Made by a program: the position numbers and the translations under genes | From: Stenotrophomonas africana | GTDB taxonomy: Bacteria; Pseudomonadota; Gammaproteobacteria; Xanthomonadales; Xanthomonadaceae | Direction: 5' to 3' | DNA length: 64,000 nt | Assembly: GCF_013004645.1 (NCBI RefSeq) | Contig: NZ_JABEME010000001.1 | Location: 62,001 to 126,000, forward strand | In this document: one piece after another, positions 29,872 to 39,200 of the stretch | Layout of the letters: every line of letters begins with the position of its first letter | Position numbering within the stretch: the stretch's first letter is position 1 | Notes under the pieces: generated by a model | What the model saw: the letters and a program-made list of their open reading frames with translations, nothing else | What the model was told of the DNA's origin: nothing | Database searches by the model: none

Positions 29872-31743
29872 TTACAGCTGCTGCAAAGCCAGGGTTGCAT
29901 TTGCAAGCTGCTGCGTCCAAAGACCATGCAGCAAGCCATTGCGATACGACTTTTCCGAGCTCCTCAGCTGAACAATTCTGTCTCCGGCCAGAGCCTTAAC
30001 GGCCTCAAGAGCAGAACGTCTACTCTGCGTCGAAACCCTGTCAAACAATCGACGGGAAACTAGGTGAGCGGTAAGTCGCCCATTCCGCTCATAGCCAGCA
30101 CGAAATTGCCCGGCCTGGCGATCACTTTCGGTTATAGCAAAGAGTCTAGCAAGCTCATTCGTGTTGAGAATGATGAAACCATTCTGATGCGCCATTTCTC
30201 CAACTGGAATCTGCTGATCTTCCACAATCAGCAGGAATCCGTCCTCCTTAATTATTCTTGACAGCAGCCCATTAGGAGAAAAGACTCTCAACCAGTCCTC
30301 AACAGGTATTTCATGCAACACATTCGTCATTACAACGCAATCCGCCCAGCGCTCACCCTTTGACGTAACAAGCCCCTCCGCGTCATTGAAATAACGGCTA
30401 TCCGACGACCCGTAGAGCCGCTCAATTGCGGTCCGACACGCAGTTTCATCGTCAAGACAAGGGTCGAACGCCACGTAATCGAAAACCACATCCTGCTCAA
30501 TGCCAGAGCTCAGCGCCTCTACCAAGCGTCCTTTCCCCGCCCCAAAATCGACAATTCGCAGGGCACCGCTACCTTTAATGTCATTCAGCGATGAACGGAT
30601 TTGCTTCAGCTGCGGGTCGCCCTCACCAGTAAACACGACAGTGGGTGGAAGCAAGCACTGGAATGCGTAATTATTGGACGCCAAATGATAAGGCAGGCTC
30701 ATAAATGAAGTCAGGTGAGAAATATTTTCATCATCACCAAGAAGCTCCCGAATTACGCCCTCCACCCTACTCCCTGCGAAATCAGCCTTCCCGTTAACCA
30801 CACCCCAGATGGCACTAGGTTGAATTGAATTAATATAAGCTAATAGCGGTATCGAGTGAGTTGCTATCCATATTTGGACGTCAGGAGCAGTATTTCGAAT
30901 GCGCGACAGCAAATGCACAAGCGCGGCCGGATGAAGATGATTTTCAGGCTCGTCCAAGATAAGCACGGATGGGCCAAGAGAGTCAGCTTGAGCATGAAGC
31001 GCCGCTATCAGCTGAAGCGCGACTTTCTGGCCAGAGGACAACTCAGCCATCGCAATATTTTTGCCGAAAATTGTGAGACCACCATCAAGAGCTCTGCCTA
31101 AAGACTCACCGAAGAACTGCTCAACGGCTTCATTCAGGGAGGTGTAGCGCTCAACCGCTCGATCAATAGCCACCTGATCATGCATCGAATGTTGGTGAGT
31201 TGCCTCCCTCCACTCTCCCTGGATCTTAGCGATATAGGCTAAAACACTCGAACCCCAAGATTCTGCGTCAGTTCTCTCAAGCAAAGAGGCATTGGATTCC
31301 AGCGCATTTTTAGCCATATCGTCGGGATTCGCCAGATGACCCGATGACGGTAAAAACCTTATGGCACGACCATAGACACCATCCGAAACCACAGCATCTA
31401 CATCTGCCAAAAATGACTTTAGCTGCGCAATATTGGAACGCACTGCGTCTTGAGATCGATATTCCGCCGACTGCAGGTTCAAAGAAGCAAGCTGATTCCG
31501 CCAAGCCGCCGCATTACTATCCCGGGAAAAATTAATGATCTCAAAAACATAACGCAGCAATCTCGATTTGCCGCTACCGTTTCTGCCAGCGAATACAACG
31601 TACGAACCCAAGCGGACTAAGTTCTGCTCTGGCAATCCAAGCGCCGCTGCGCGCTCCCCCTGTACATGTATGCTTGTAATAGGCACTTCTGCATCCCTGC
31701 TGTTATGTATATGAGAGATGATAGCAGCACCTACCGCCGCCAT
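29872..31743 (-). CDS. ABC/AAA ATPase fused to a SAM methyltransferase
   Basis: A 623-residue two-domain protein. The N-terminal half is a Rad50/OLD-like ABC ATPase: Walker A GRNGSGKS (53-60), signature LSSGQK (235-240), Walker B LILDEPENHL (261-270), switch His in ATHS (294-297). The second half (about 370-560) is a class I methyltransferase: motif I VDFGAGKGR (398-406), acidic FDP (426-428), and VVMTNVLHEIP (470-480). The gene is clearly AT-richer than its neighbours and uses other codons, so it was acquired separately. It stands alone between umuC and the Dam gene, near the att site. ATPase-effector fusions often act in anti-phage defence, but that role is inferred. An upstream TTG at 31776 is possible. 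Confidence 0.85.
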   Translation of the reverse strand: MAAVGAAIISHIHNSRDAEVPITSIHVQGERAAALGLPEQNLVRLGSYVVFAGRNGSGKSRLLRYVFEIINFSRDSNAAAWRNQLASLNLQSAEYRSQDAVRSNIAQLKSFLADVDAVVSDGVYGRAIRFLPSSGHLANPDDMAKNALESNASLLERTDAESWGSSVLAYIAKIQGEWREATHQHSMHDQVAIDRAVERYTSLNEAVEQFFGESLGRALDGGLTIFGKNIAMAELSSGQKVALQLIAALHAQADSLGPSVLILDEPENHLHPAALVHLLSRIRNTAPDVQIWIATHSIPLLAYINSIQPSAIWGVVNGKADFAGSRVEGVIRELLGDDENISHLTSFMSLPYHLASNNYAFQCLLPPTVVFTGEGDPQLKQIRSSLNDIKGSGALRIVDFGAGKGRLVEALSSGIEQDVVFDYVAFDPCLDDETACRTAIERLYGSSDSRYFNDAEGLVTSKGERWADCVVMTNVLHEIPVEDWLRVFSPNGLLSRIIKEDGFLLIVEDQQIPVGEMAHQNGFIILNTNELARLFAITESDRQAGQFRAGYERNGRLTAHLVSRRLFDRVSTQSRRSALEAVKALAGDRIVQLRSSEKSYRNGLLHGLWTQQLANATLALQQL

Positions 31744-31960
31744 TGATCGGAACAACGCAGTTGCTGCCCGCCCCAATTGACGCTACCAACAATGCGGGTC
31801 CTAGGCGCGCCAGGGAGACTGGATAGCATCCGTTTGAAACGACACCATGGCTCCGCTGCCATATAGCCAGGCGCCTGGCCTGGAGTCTTGTCGCATCAAC
31901 ATAGCGGTCAACACCCCTCGCAACAACGCCGAGGGGCTGTTGGAACCTGTTGCCTGAACC

Positions 31961-32752
31961 CTAGAGCAGCGCGGCTTGGCGATCATCCCAGCTCTTGATG
32001 ATCAGCTCACCGAACTTACGCCTCCGGCCCTGCCCGCCGCCGATCGAGTAGTCGAGCTGCAGCGGCACCAGATCGAACCCAGCGAACACCTCGCGGATCT
32101 GCGGGTGATCGTTGATCGACACGACGAACCGGCCAGCAGCACTGCGCATCAGCTCCGCCATCGCCTCGTACTCGCTGAAGGGGAAGTCGACGCCGTAGCC
32201 CTCAGTCTCCCAATACGGCGGGTCCAGATAGAACAGCGTTCCCGGCCGATCGTAGCGCCGTACGCACTCCTGCCAGGGCAGGCACTCGATCACTGTATTC
32301 GCCAGGCGGAGATGCACAGCGCTCAGCTCCTCCTCGATGCGCAGCAGATTCAATCGTGGACCGCCGGCAGTCACGACACCAAACGACTGCCCCTGCACCT
32401 TGCCACCAAACGCGAGCTTCTGCAGGTAATAGAAGCGGGCGGCGCGCTGGATGTCGGTCAGGGTCTCCGGCCGCTCCATCTGCGCCCACTCGAACATCTG
32501 GCGCGACACCAGCGACCAGCGGAACATGCGCACGAACTCGTCCAGGTGGTGGCGAACACACCGGTACAGGGACACCAGCTCGCCGTTGATGTCGTTGAGC
32601 ACTTCCATCTGTGCTGGGTACGGCCGCATAAGCAGCGACGCGGCGCCACCGGCGAACGCCTCGACGTAGCAGTCATGGATTGGGAAGTGCGGATAGAGGT
32701 GCTTCAGTAGGCGGCGCTTGCCGCCCGGCCAGGAGATGATGGGCTTGGGCAT
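31961..32752 (-). CDS. dam: DNA adenine methyltransferase, Dam/D12 class
   Basis: A 263-residue N6-adenine methylase. Motif I is WPGGKRRLL (8-16) with FAGGAASLLM, motif IV is DPPY (177-180), and the target region lies between. The recognition site is not visible from sequence; GATC is usual for the class. It probably protects phage DNA or adjusts expression. A 16-bp hairpin separates it from the tail operon. Confidence 0.92.
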   Translation of the reverse strand: MPKPIISWPGGKRRLLKHLYPHFPIHDCYVEAFAGGAASLLMRPYPAQMEVLNDINGELVSLYRCVRHHLDEFVRMFRWSLVSRQMFEWAQMERPETLTDIQRAARFYYLQKLAFGGKVQGQSFGVVTAGGPRLNLLRIEEELSAVHLRLANTVIECLPWQECVRRYDRPGTLFYLDPPYWETEGYGVDFPFSEYEAMAELMRSAAGRFVVSINDHPQIREVFAGFDLVPLQLDYSIGGGQGRRRKFGELIIKSWDDRQAALL

Positions 32753-32853
32753 GGGTTCTCAGTATTTGCGATAGGGGGAGCCGACAATCCCGCCGCTCTC
32801 GCGAGGGCGGCAGGGCCACGGCCAATGCCAGGTGCTGAGATCACCTGTGTTGC

Positions 32854-32891
32854 GGCGCTGCCTGGATGCTTGCCGGCATCCGGGCAGCGCC
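32854..32891 (-). terminator. strong hairpin after the tail operon
   Basis: GGCGCTGCC-T-GGATGC, loop TTGCCG, GCATCC-G-GGCAGCGCC: a 16-pair stem with one G-U pair, eight bases beyond the last tail gene. No T tract follows, so it may protect the mRNA end or work with Rho. A smaller CAGGTG/CACCTG dyad follows. Confidence 0.6.
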
Positions 32892-32899
32892 CTGCTTCT

Positions 32900-33133
32900 T
32901 CAGACGACTACTTCTACCAATGGGAGATTGGGCGCGGCTTCCAGCAGTCGACCGCCACTGACCCAGACGTTGTACGGAATGGGCTGCTGCAGCTGACCAA
33001 AGGCACGCATCTGCGCCCCGTCATAGGTTGTCAGGCTACTGGTGCCATCTGCATTGTGTGCAGTGACCGTTGCCAGCAATCGCGGCCGGCCGCTGACCAG
33101 TTCGCCGAATTGATCCCACAGATCAGTCCGCAT
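32900..33133 (-). CDS. small tail-associated protein
   Basis: A 77-residue protein (MRTDLWDQFGELVSGRPRLL...) with the pattern ATVTAHNADGTSSLTTYDGA and NVWVSGGRLLEAAPNLP, typical of short beta-rich proteins at the end of siphophage tail operons. Coupled to the preceding gene by an 11-base overlap. Confidence 0.65.
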   Translation of the reverse strand: MRTDLWDQFGELVSGRPRLLATVTAHNADGTSSLTTYDGAQMRAFGQLQQPIPYNVWVSGGRLLEAAPNLPLVEVVV

Positions 33134-34931
33134 CGGTGAAATGCCTCTCCAGAGTCGCTGTCTGCTCGATCACGACAGCCTGTTGATCCACGACGACCTC
33201 AATGCGGATCGACTCGCATTGGCCGTGCCAGGTCCCTTCAGAACTCAGCACCTGCACCAGGTCGAGCGGCAGAATCACCCCAATCTCCCCTGCCTTCAGC
33301 GGCTTCGGGAAAAGAGGCACGGTCAGATCCACTGCGGCCTGTTCACCGCGATCGCACAGGATGTTGCGTCCGCGCTCGGCAGCGGCGGCGGCAACGCTGA
33401 TCAAGGGGCTACTTACCTGTTGCGCGAAGAGCTGGCCCGCTTCCCCGGCCTTGCGTACCTTGCAGGTGACGCCCTTCCCGGCCAGCTCTCCCGTGACCAC
33501 CACCGCGTCATACAGCGGCGCGCTGCGCATCTGCAGGCTTTCGGTTAACACAATGTCTTCCTGCAACACGTGATCCGGCGTTGTCTCCCGCCACAGCCAC
33601 GGACTGGCCGGGTAGCTGGCGCGGACAACCAGCGCCAGGTCGGAGGGATGGGACTGCACCACCCCGCCACTCGCACCAGCGAGCGCACTGATGGCATCCA
33701 GTGGCGTGCTTGCGTCATAGAACCATGCGCCGGGCGGAACCAACCAATCAACCGTGTCGTACCGACTGACAAAGCCCGTGTCCGCCAACTCCTCGGCGAC
33801 AAGCTGGGCCATGCTGCGCTCTTCCGTCGTGGCCTTGACGCGAGCCGGGGCGTAAGGCGGTGCCAGCAGCGCTGTCCTTGATCGCCCACTCAGACGCACA
33901 CCGCCCCCAGCAAACTCGCGCTGTTTCTGGAAGCTCTCGATGATGCCCGTCCAGACGTAGCCGTTCAGCACCAGCTCGAACTGTCGCGGGCCCGAGGCCG
34001 TGGGCTTGAGCAGTCCCAGCTGATCGGCATCGGCCAGCTCGATGTCAAAGGTCCAGCCCCAAGCCGAACGGCCGGCGCTGAGCGAGACGCGGGCCAGTTC
34101 GATCGGCGTCCGATCAGGAAGCCGCACAAATGAAACCTCATTGATCACGACGTAGGTCCTACGTTGGGGGCGCACCACATAGCACGCCGAGATACCAAGA
34201 TTCAGGGGAGCCAGACCGGGCACGCCAATCACGGCACAACCGAGGTTGAGACCGACCCGGTTCCCAGGTGGGAAGGTGGGATCGGGGTCGGGATCTGGGC
34301 CCGGGCCGGGCCCCGGGCGCACACCCCATGGAACCCGTCGCGCAGGCTCCCAAGGCAGCAGAGCGGCGACGCGGGCACCAACCGGGTTCGACCAGCTCAG
34401 ATCCGCCCCAGGACCGACGCGCGGAGTCTGTCCTTGCCATCGAACGTGTCGGGATGCAAGCGCACGACCCTGCCGCTGCCAGCGCACCTCAGATGCGCGG
34501 CCAATAGCTGAGAGAGCTGGGTGCCAGGCAAGCGTGAGCCCGCGACGGGCGACAGGCAATTCTCCCCAGCCCGTCCTCCTATCGCTGGCGATCCACCCCA
34601 TGCTTTGGCACCAGGTGAAGCCGATGCCCCCATGAACCTGAGGCGCCAATCCCCAATGCAACGAATCGGAGGCTCCAATCGAGAGGGCAGCGTTCCACGT
34701 GTCCGCTGCTGCGACGGCAAGCAACTGCGCTTCCGCCCACTGCGCCGACGTCACCCGCCGCACCGTCACACTACCTGCCCAAGCGAGGCTGACTTGCCCC
34801 CTCACTCCCCTTATGACGGGCTCCGGCGCGTTGTCGTCCCAGTTGACGCCAAGATTCAGCGCGACGAATGAACCAACACCGCCAAATCGCGGCCCGAGAT
34901 TGAGTCGAACAAAACCTCCCGGGGGCGACAT
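33123..34931 (-). CDS. tail protein with LNLG repeats
   Basis: A 602-residue protein. Two similar segments, VRLNLGPRFGGVGSFVALNLG at 8-28 (quoted in part: RLNLGPRFGGVGSFVALNLG) and VGLNLGCAVIGVPGLAPLNLG near 230, start two halves divided by a PGPGPGPDPDPDP linker. The second half (about 260-600) reads like a baseplate hub/tail-tip domain (NEVSFVRLPDRTPIELARVSL, WTGIIESFQKQ, and later VVVTGELAG). No catalytic motif. Confidence 0.7.
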   Translation of the reverse strand: MSPPGGFVRLNLGPRFGGVGSFVALNLGVNWDDNAPEPVIRGVRGQVSLAWAGSVTVRRVTSAQWAEAQLLAVAAADTWNAALSIGASDSLHWGLAPQVHGGIGFTWCQSMGWIASDRRTGWGELPVARRGLTLAWHPALSAIGRASEVRWQRQGRALASRHVRWQGQTPRVGPGADLSWSNPVGARVAALLPWEPARRVPWGVRPGPGPGPDPDPDPTFPPGNRVGLNLGCAVIGVPGLAPLNLGISACYVVRPQRRTYVVINEVSFVRLPDRTPIELARVSLSAGRSAWGWTFDIELADADQLGLLKPTASGPRQFELVLNGYVWTGIIESFQKQREFAGGGVRLSGRSRTALLAPPYAPARVKATTEERSMAQLVAEELADTGFVSRYDTVDWLVPPGAWFYDASTPLDAISALAGASGGVVQSHPSDLALVVRASYPASPWLWRETTPDHVLQEDIVLTESLQMRSAPLYDAVVVTGELAGKGVTCKVRKAGEAGQLFAQQVSSPLISVAAAAAERGRNILCDRGEQAAVDLTVPLFPKPLKAGEIGVILPLDLVQVLSSEGTWHGQCESIRIEVVVDQQAVVIEQTATLERHFTDAD

Positions 34932-35263
34932 CAGCCGTCCATAGCCGCAGGTAGCACCCAGTCCTGGGCAGCAGCGTTGTAGTTGCCCTGGTCATCAAAG
35001 CCGACCACAAGGAAGTAGACATTTACGGGCAGGCCTTCGATACGCCAGGTTCCGTCCGCTTTACTGATGGCGGAGCCGGCGATCCGCAGCGTTCCTCGTT
35101 CGAGCGCGACAACGCGCCCCCGAGCCGGTGAGTTCATCACTCGGAATCGGCCATCAGGGGAGTCGGGTTCGCCAGTTTCAGGCAGCGATCCGGCCAAGAA
35201 ACCGAAACCAGTCAAATGGATTGGGTTACACCTGATGAACTCAACACGCTTCGCGCTGACCAT
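34931..35263 (-). CDS. small tail-region protein (110 aa)
   Basis: Starts MVSAKRVEFIRCNPIHLTGF at the ATG at 35263, one base after the previous stop. It has a carboxypeptidase-regulatory-like beta fold pattern (GRVVALERGTLRIAGSAIS, KADGTWRIEGLPVNVYFLVV). Probably a structural tail protein. Confidence 0.65.
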   Translation of the reverse strand: MVSAKRVEFIRCNPIHLTGFGFLAGSLPETGEPDSPDGRFRVMNSPARGRVVALERGTLRIAGSAISKADGTWRIEGLPVNVYFLVVGFDDQGNYNAAAQDWVLPAAMDG

Positions 35264-35264
35264 A

Positions 35265-36245
35265 TCAATGCCACTCTCGGCCAAGATCGAAAAGCACCTC
35301 GCCAGCGAAAGGGGTGCTATTTGCGGTCGTCGGAACTGCACTGAACCGCTTGCTCACCATGGCCTGCCCTGAGATCACGCTTGCGTCACCGTAGGCCAAA
35401 TCCGCGCAAGGGGCGATCAAGCCTGGATACTCGCCACGGAAGCTACGGGCACCTTCCATGACAAATCCCGGGAAGCCAAAGACACCGCCATTTGCAGGTA
35501 CAGGCCATTCTCTCCCGGTGCTGCTACCCATCCCCCCCCAAACGAAGTAGGAGAAACCGCGATAGAGAGGTACGAATGAGATGAGTGGCACCGCGCCCAG
35601 CGATCCATCGGATTTCCGCCCTACGTACATCGCTGCCGAAGCCGAACTTGGGACGGTATCGGTAAGGTCCGAGCTGAACGTGACAAAGTTCCGGTTCAAC
35701 CCGAAGCCCGATGAGTAGGTTGATTGCCCGGAGCTCGACACTGCGAAGCCGTGCTGATCATCCGGCACGTAGCTGACAATGTCGCCAGCAAAATGCGGGG
35801 AGAACTGATTTGCTACGCCAGTGTGGTTGATGAACAAGTAGAAGCATCGCTCGGTGCCAACAGCAAACCACGCCCGGGCCGTACTGTTGGCCGCAGCCGA
35901 TTTCGGCCACAGCAGACCATTCGCCCACTGCGCGATCGTGGGTATCGGCCCCGTACCAGTGTCCAAGGAATCCATAACTTCGAAACCACGCATCAATGCG
36001 TACTGAGCATTGCTGTCATCCACACGCAGCCTGTAGCCCGAGCCGGTCACGACGTTGTTTCGATAGACGCGCTTGCTTACCCCTTGGAACTCACGAACCC
36101 AGCCCAATGGCGCCTTTGCTTGCGCGCCCGAACCGTAGCCGTTCACGAGTATCGCGTCCAACAGCGCGATGAGCGAATCGGCCTGTCCAGTGAGCGCTGG
36201 AGCGCCAGGATCGGTGCTCTGGTAAACCGTTGGCTTGAGGCTCAT
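35265..36245 (-). CDS. tail protein, possible tip component
   Basis: A 326-residue protein (MSLKPTVYQSTDPGAPALTG, SLIALLDAILVNGYG). The N-terminal 150 residues are a conserved-type phage structural module in which 'LLDAILVNGYG' is characteristic of virion proteins near tail fibres. The rest is Ser/Gly/aromatic-rich. Overlaps the 1201-residue gene by four bases. Confidence 0.68.
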   Translation of the reverse strand: MSLKPTVYQSTDPGAPALTGQADSLIALLDAILVNGYGSGAQAKAPLGWVREFQGVSKRVYRNNVVTGSGYRLRVDDSNAQYALMRGFEVMDSLDTGTGPIPTIAQWANGLLWPKSAAANSTARAWFAVGTERCFYLFINHTGVANQFSPHFAGDIVSYVPDDQHGFAVSSSGQSTYSSGFGLNRNFVTFSSDLTDTVPSSASAAMYVGRKSDGSLGAVPLISFVPLYRGFSYFVWGGMGSSTGREWPVPANGGVFGFPGFVMEGARSFRGEYPGLIAPCADLAYGDASVISGQAMVSKRFSAVPTTANSTPFAGEVLFDLGREWH

Positions 36246-39200
36246 GCGCCCTCCCCTGCAATGTTACCGATGACCTGGAAGCGAGTTGAATCGGACGCGC
36301 CTTCCGGCGTGCCCGGCAGCGTTGTCCGCATCAGCCAAACTGGAGCCAACCCGCCGATCGTGTTGAATCGCACTGCGTTGTTGGTTGACCAGCCGGTTCC
36401 CCACCCCTCTTTCTTCATCACAAAGTACGGCTGCCCAGTGCGTGGGTTGATGGGCGCGAGATCCGTGGTCGTGTTTCCGGCAGAGATCGTGCCGACCGTC
36501 TCGCCGATCACCTCAAACTGCGTTGCACTGGTAAACCGCACCGCCCAACGCTCAGTGATCGCGTCCTTGTTCGTCACGGCGAGCGGATAGTCCGTGTCGT
36601 TGTAGGTACCGGGCGCGACACTGCCGCTCGGGGAATCGGCCCATACGTTGGTCCATGCGGCCTGGTCGAACAGACTCACCACACGCGCCTGCAGGTCCAG
36701 CGATCCATTGGCTTCGCCCAACCGCAGTGCGGTGCTGATCATCGACTCCCCCACCGGATAGTCGTGCGTCAGGGAGGTGTTGATCTCGATCTCACCGGTG
36801 ATCTGAGGCTGAACCACCAAGCGCCGGTCCTCGACGCGCTGGCTGATCGTCAGTGGCAGCGTGTACGCGGCCAGGTTCAGCGGGTCACTGAAGCGCAGAT
36901 TGCCAACGTCCAGATCCGCCGTGAACCATGCGGCGTCGACCGGACGCCCGGCCGCGTCACGTACTTCGATGCCTGCAATCCTGCCGCGACCAAAGGTGAC
37001 CAGCTGTCCCGCTTGTGGCGAGGGCACCACGTGCTTGGCCGTGTGGTGGATCAGCACGGTCTGCCCCGGTTTGAACGCTGGCGCACGTCCGTCGCTGGGC
37101 AGTCGCACCGACGACAAGCCGATCACTACCTCCGACAGCGGAATCGATCGATACACGACCGCGCCCATGTAGATTGTGCCCGGCAGCACGAGCGTCGGCC
37201 TCCATACCTGATCCCCCTCAACCTGATCGGGGTCAAACCAGGGCTTGCCCTCATTCCCGGCCACGGGCACCAGCTGGCCGAACTGAACCTTGACGACACC
37301 ACTTTCCCAATCGACCTTGCCACGAATTTCCGAAGCTGACAGCACACCATTGATATCCGCAGTCACCGTGAGCAGCTCACCATCGATGCGGGTCGCGCGC
37401 AGCGTGAACATGCCTGGCCGCAGCGGTGAACCAGGCGCACGGAAGAAACTGACCGCCACACCCGGATCGGCGATCCGTGTCAGGAGGGATTGGATCTGGA
37501 CAGTGTTCTCGCCGCCTGCCAGCCACTGCACCAGGTTCACCACACCGGCCGCGTAGTCGATCGTCCCTGCGTAGATGCCCGAGCCAGTGGTCGGATCGAT
37601 GGAGTGATACAGCCCGCCGCTACGGTCAACGTAGGTGCGCCCACGGAATGCAAAGCGGACGCTGCCCGGAACGATGCTGTCGCTGATCGTCGGGGTGAGC
37701 TGCAGCTGGACCGCCGGCAGCGGCATGACCTCCTGCGCAGACTGGGCGGCCTCGCCAGCGAGCATCCAACCGGCTGAAACGATACTGCCGGCGGAGAACT
37801 GCGCCAGCACGTCCAGACGCTCGTACCCAACCACCTTCAGACGACCAGAGCGGATCTCGTACACTGGATAGGAGACCTGGCGGACCATGAACTTTCCGAC
37901 CTGCAGCGAGACCGCGCCCGTGCTGTAGTTCACCGACCCCAGCACCGTACTGAAGGCCGTGTCCCCCACCGACACGCCGACCAGGTTGCCTGCGCCATCA
38001 TCCTTGGCGATGACCCGCATCGCCTGAGGGGCCGACGACAGGTCATCGCGATCGCGCCGCACACTCACAAGCCAGTCGAGAAGCACTGTGCCCTGCCTCA
38101 CCGGTCCCTGCGGCAGGGTGAACGAGACGATCCCGGCCGCGTCCGGAACAGGCTGCGGCGCTGCGTGTAGCGGCTGCCCCCAGTCGTAGGCGATCGAGAG
38201 CTGACTGTCCGCATCAGGCAGACTCAGCGGCCGGAGCGAGATCTCACCGGTCGAGTAGCTGATCTGTCCACGAACCTGCCCGCCAATCAGCAAGCCGCCG
38301 TTCCCGTTATCTGTGACCGCCACATTGGAGCCGCCAACACGCAGCGTCAGTTGCACCGTCGCCGGTACCGCCGAGCCCTCGCCCAGCACAAAGCGGAGCG
38401 CCGGCGGCAGGATGGCGGTATCACCAACCCGGGCCTCCGCGATGATGGGAGTGCCCCAGTTGGAGATGATGCTGCTCTTCAGATCCGGCAGCGCGCCAGC
38501 GGTCACCACGACGGAGCCGGTCTGGTAGTTGATCGTCCCGGTGCCTTGGCCCGGCTTGCCTATCAGACGGCCGCGGCCGTTGTCGGTCAACCTGATCCAG
38601 CGCCCAAGGGCGCGGTAGTCGACCACCACCGTTCCTGGGGCCGGCAACGGGGTCAGCTGGAACAGCCAGACCATGCCCTGGTTGTTCTGCGTCACCTCAA
38701 TCTCGTCGGTGAAGCCCTGCATGGGGATGGAGCCAGCCGGGGACGCGGTGATGCTGATACTGGTACTGCCGACGCCAGTCGCATGCGTCAAGGCTACGAC
38801 CCCACCCTGATAGTCGACCGTACCGCTCCAAGGCGTCGCCACGGCGGAAGCGAGCCCGCCAGCACCGTCGTCGGTGAGTTCGACGCTGCCTGCGACAACC
38901 CTTACTGCGCCCACCACCAACCCAGTACCGAGGTATCGGCTGACCGGCACGCCAGCAGCAAAGCTGGCACTGAAGTTCTGGCCGAGGCTGCCGGCAGGGC
39001 CGGATGGGACCTGGCTGATGGTGCCCATGCCGGCCAGAACGTCACTGACCGGGGTTTCAGCCGTGGAGGTAGGAACGATGGACACGTACGGGGTATCGAC
39101 TTGCACAGCCAGATCGCCAGGCTTCCCAGCGGCGGTGAGGCGTTTGACGCTGTGATAGCTCGTGGCCTCCACCACGTTGGTTTCGTAGATCCTGGTCGCG

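Noticed and set aside
31801..31986. Minus-strand 61-codon frame after the Dam gene
   Set aside because: Overlaps the end of dam, has no ribosome binding site and includes palindromes (GCCAGGCGCCTGGC; CCCCTCG/CGAGGGG) that look non-coding.
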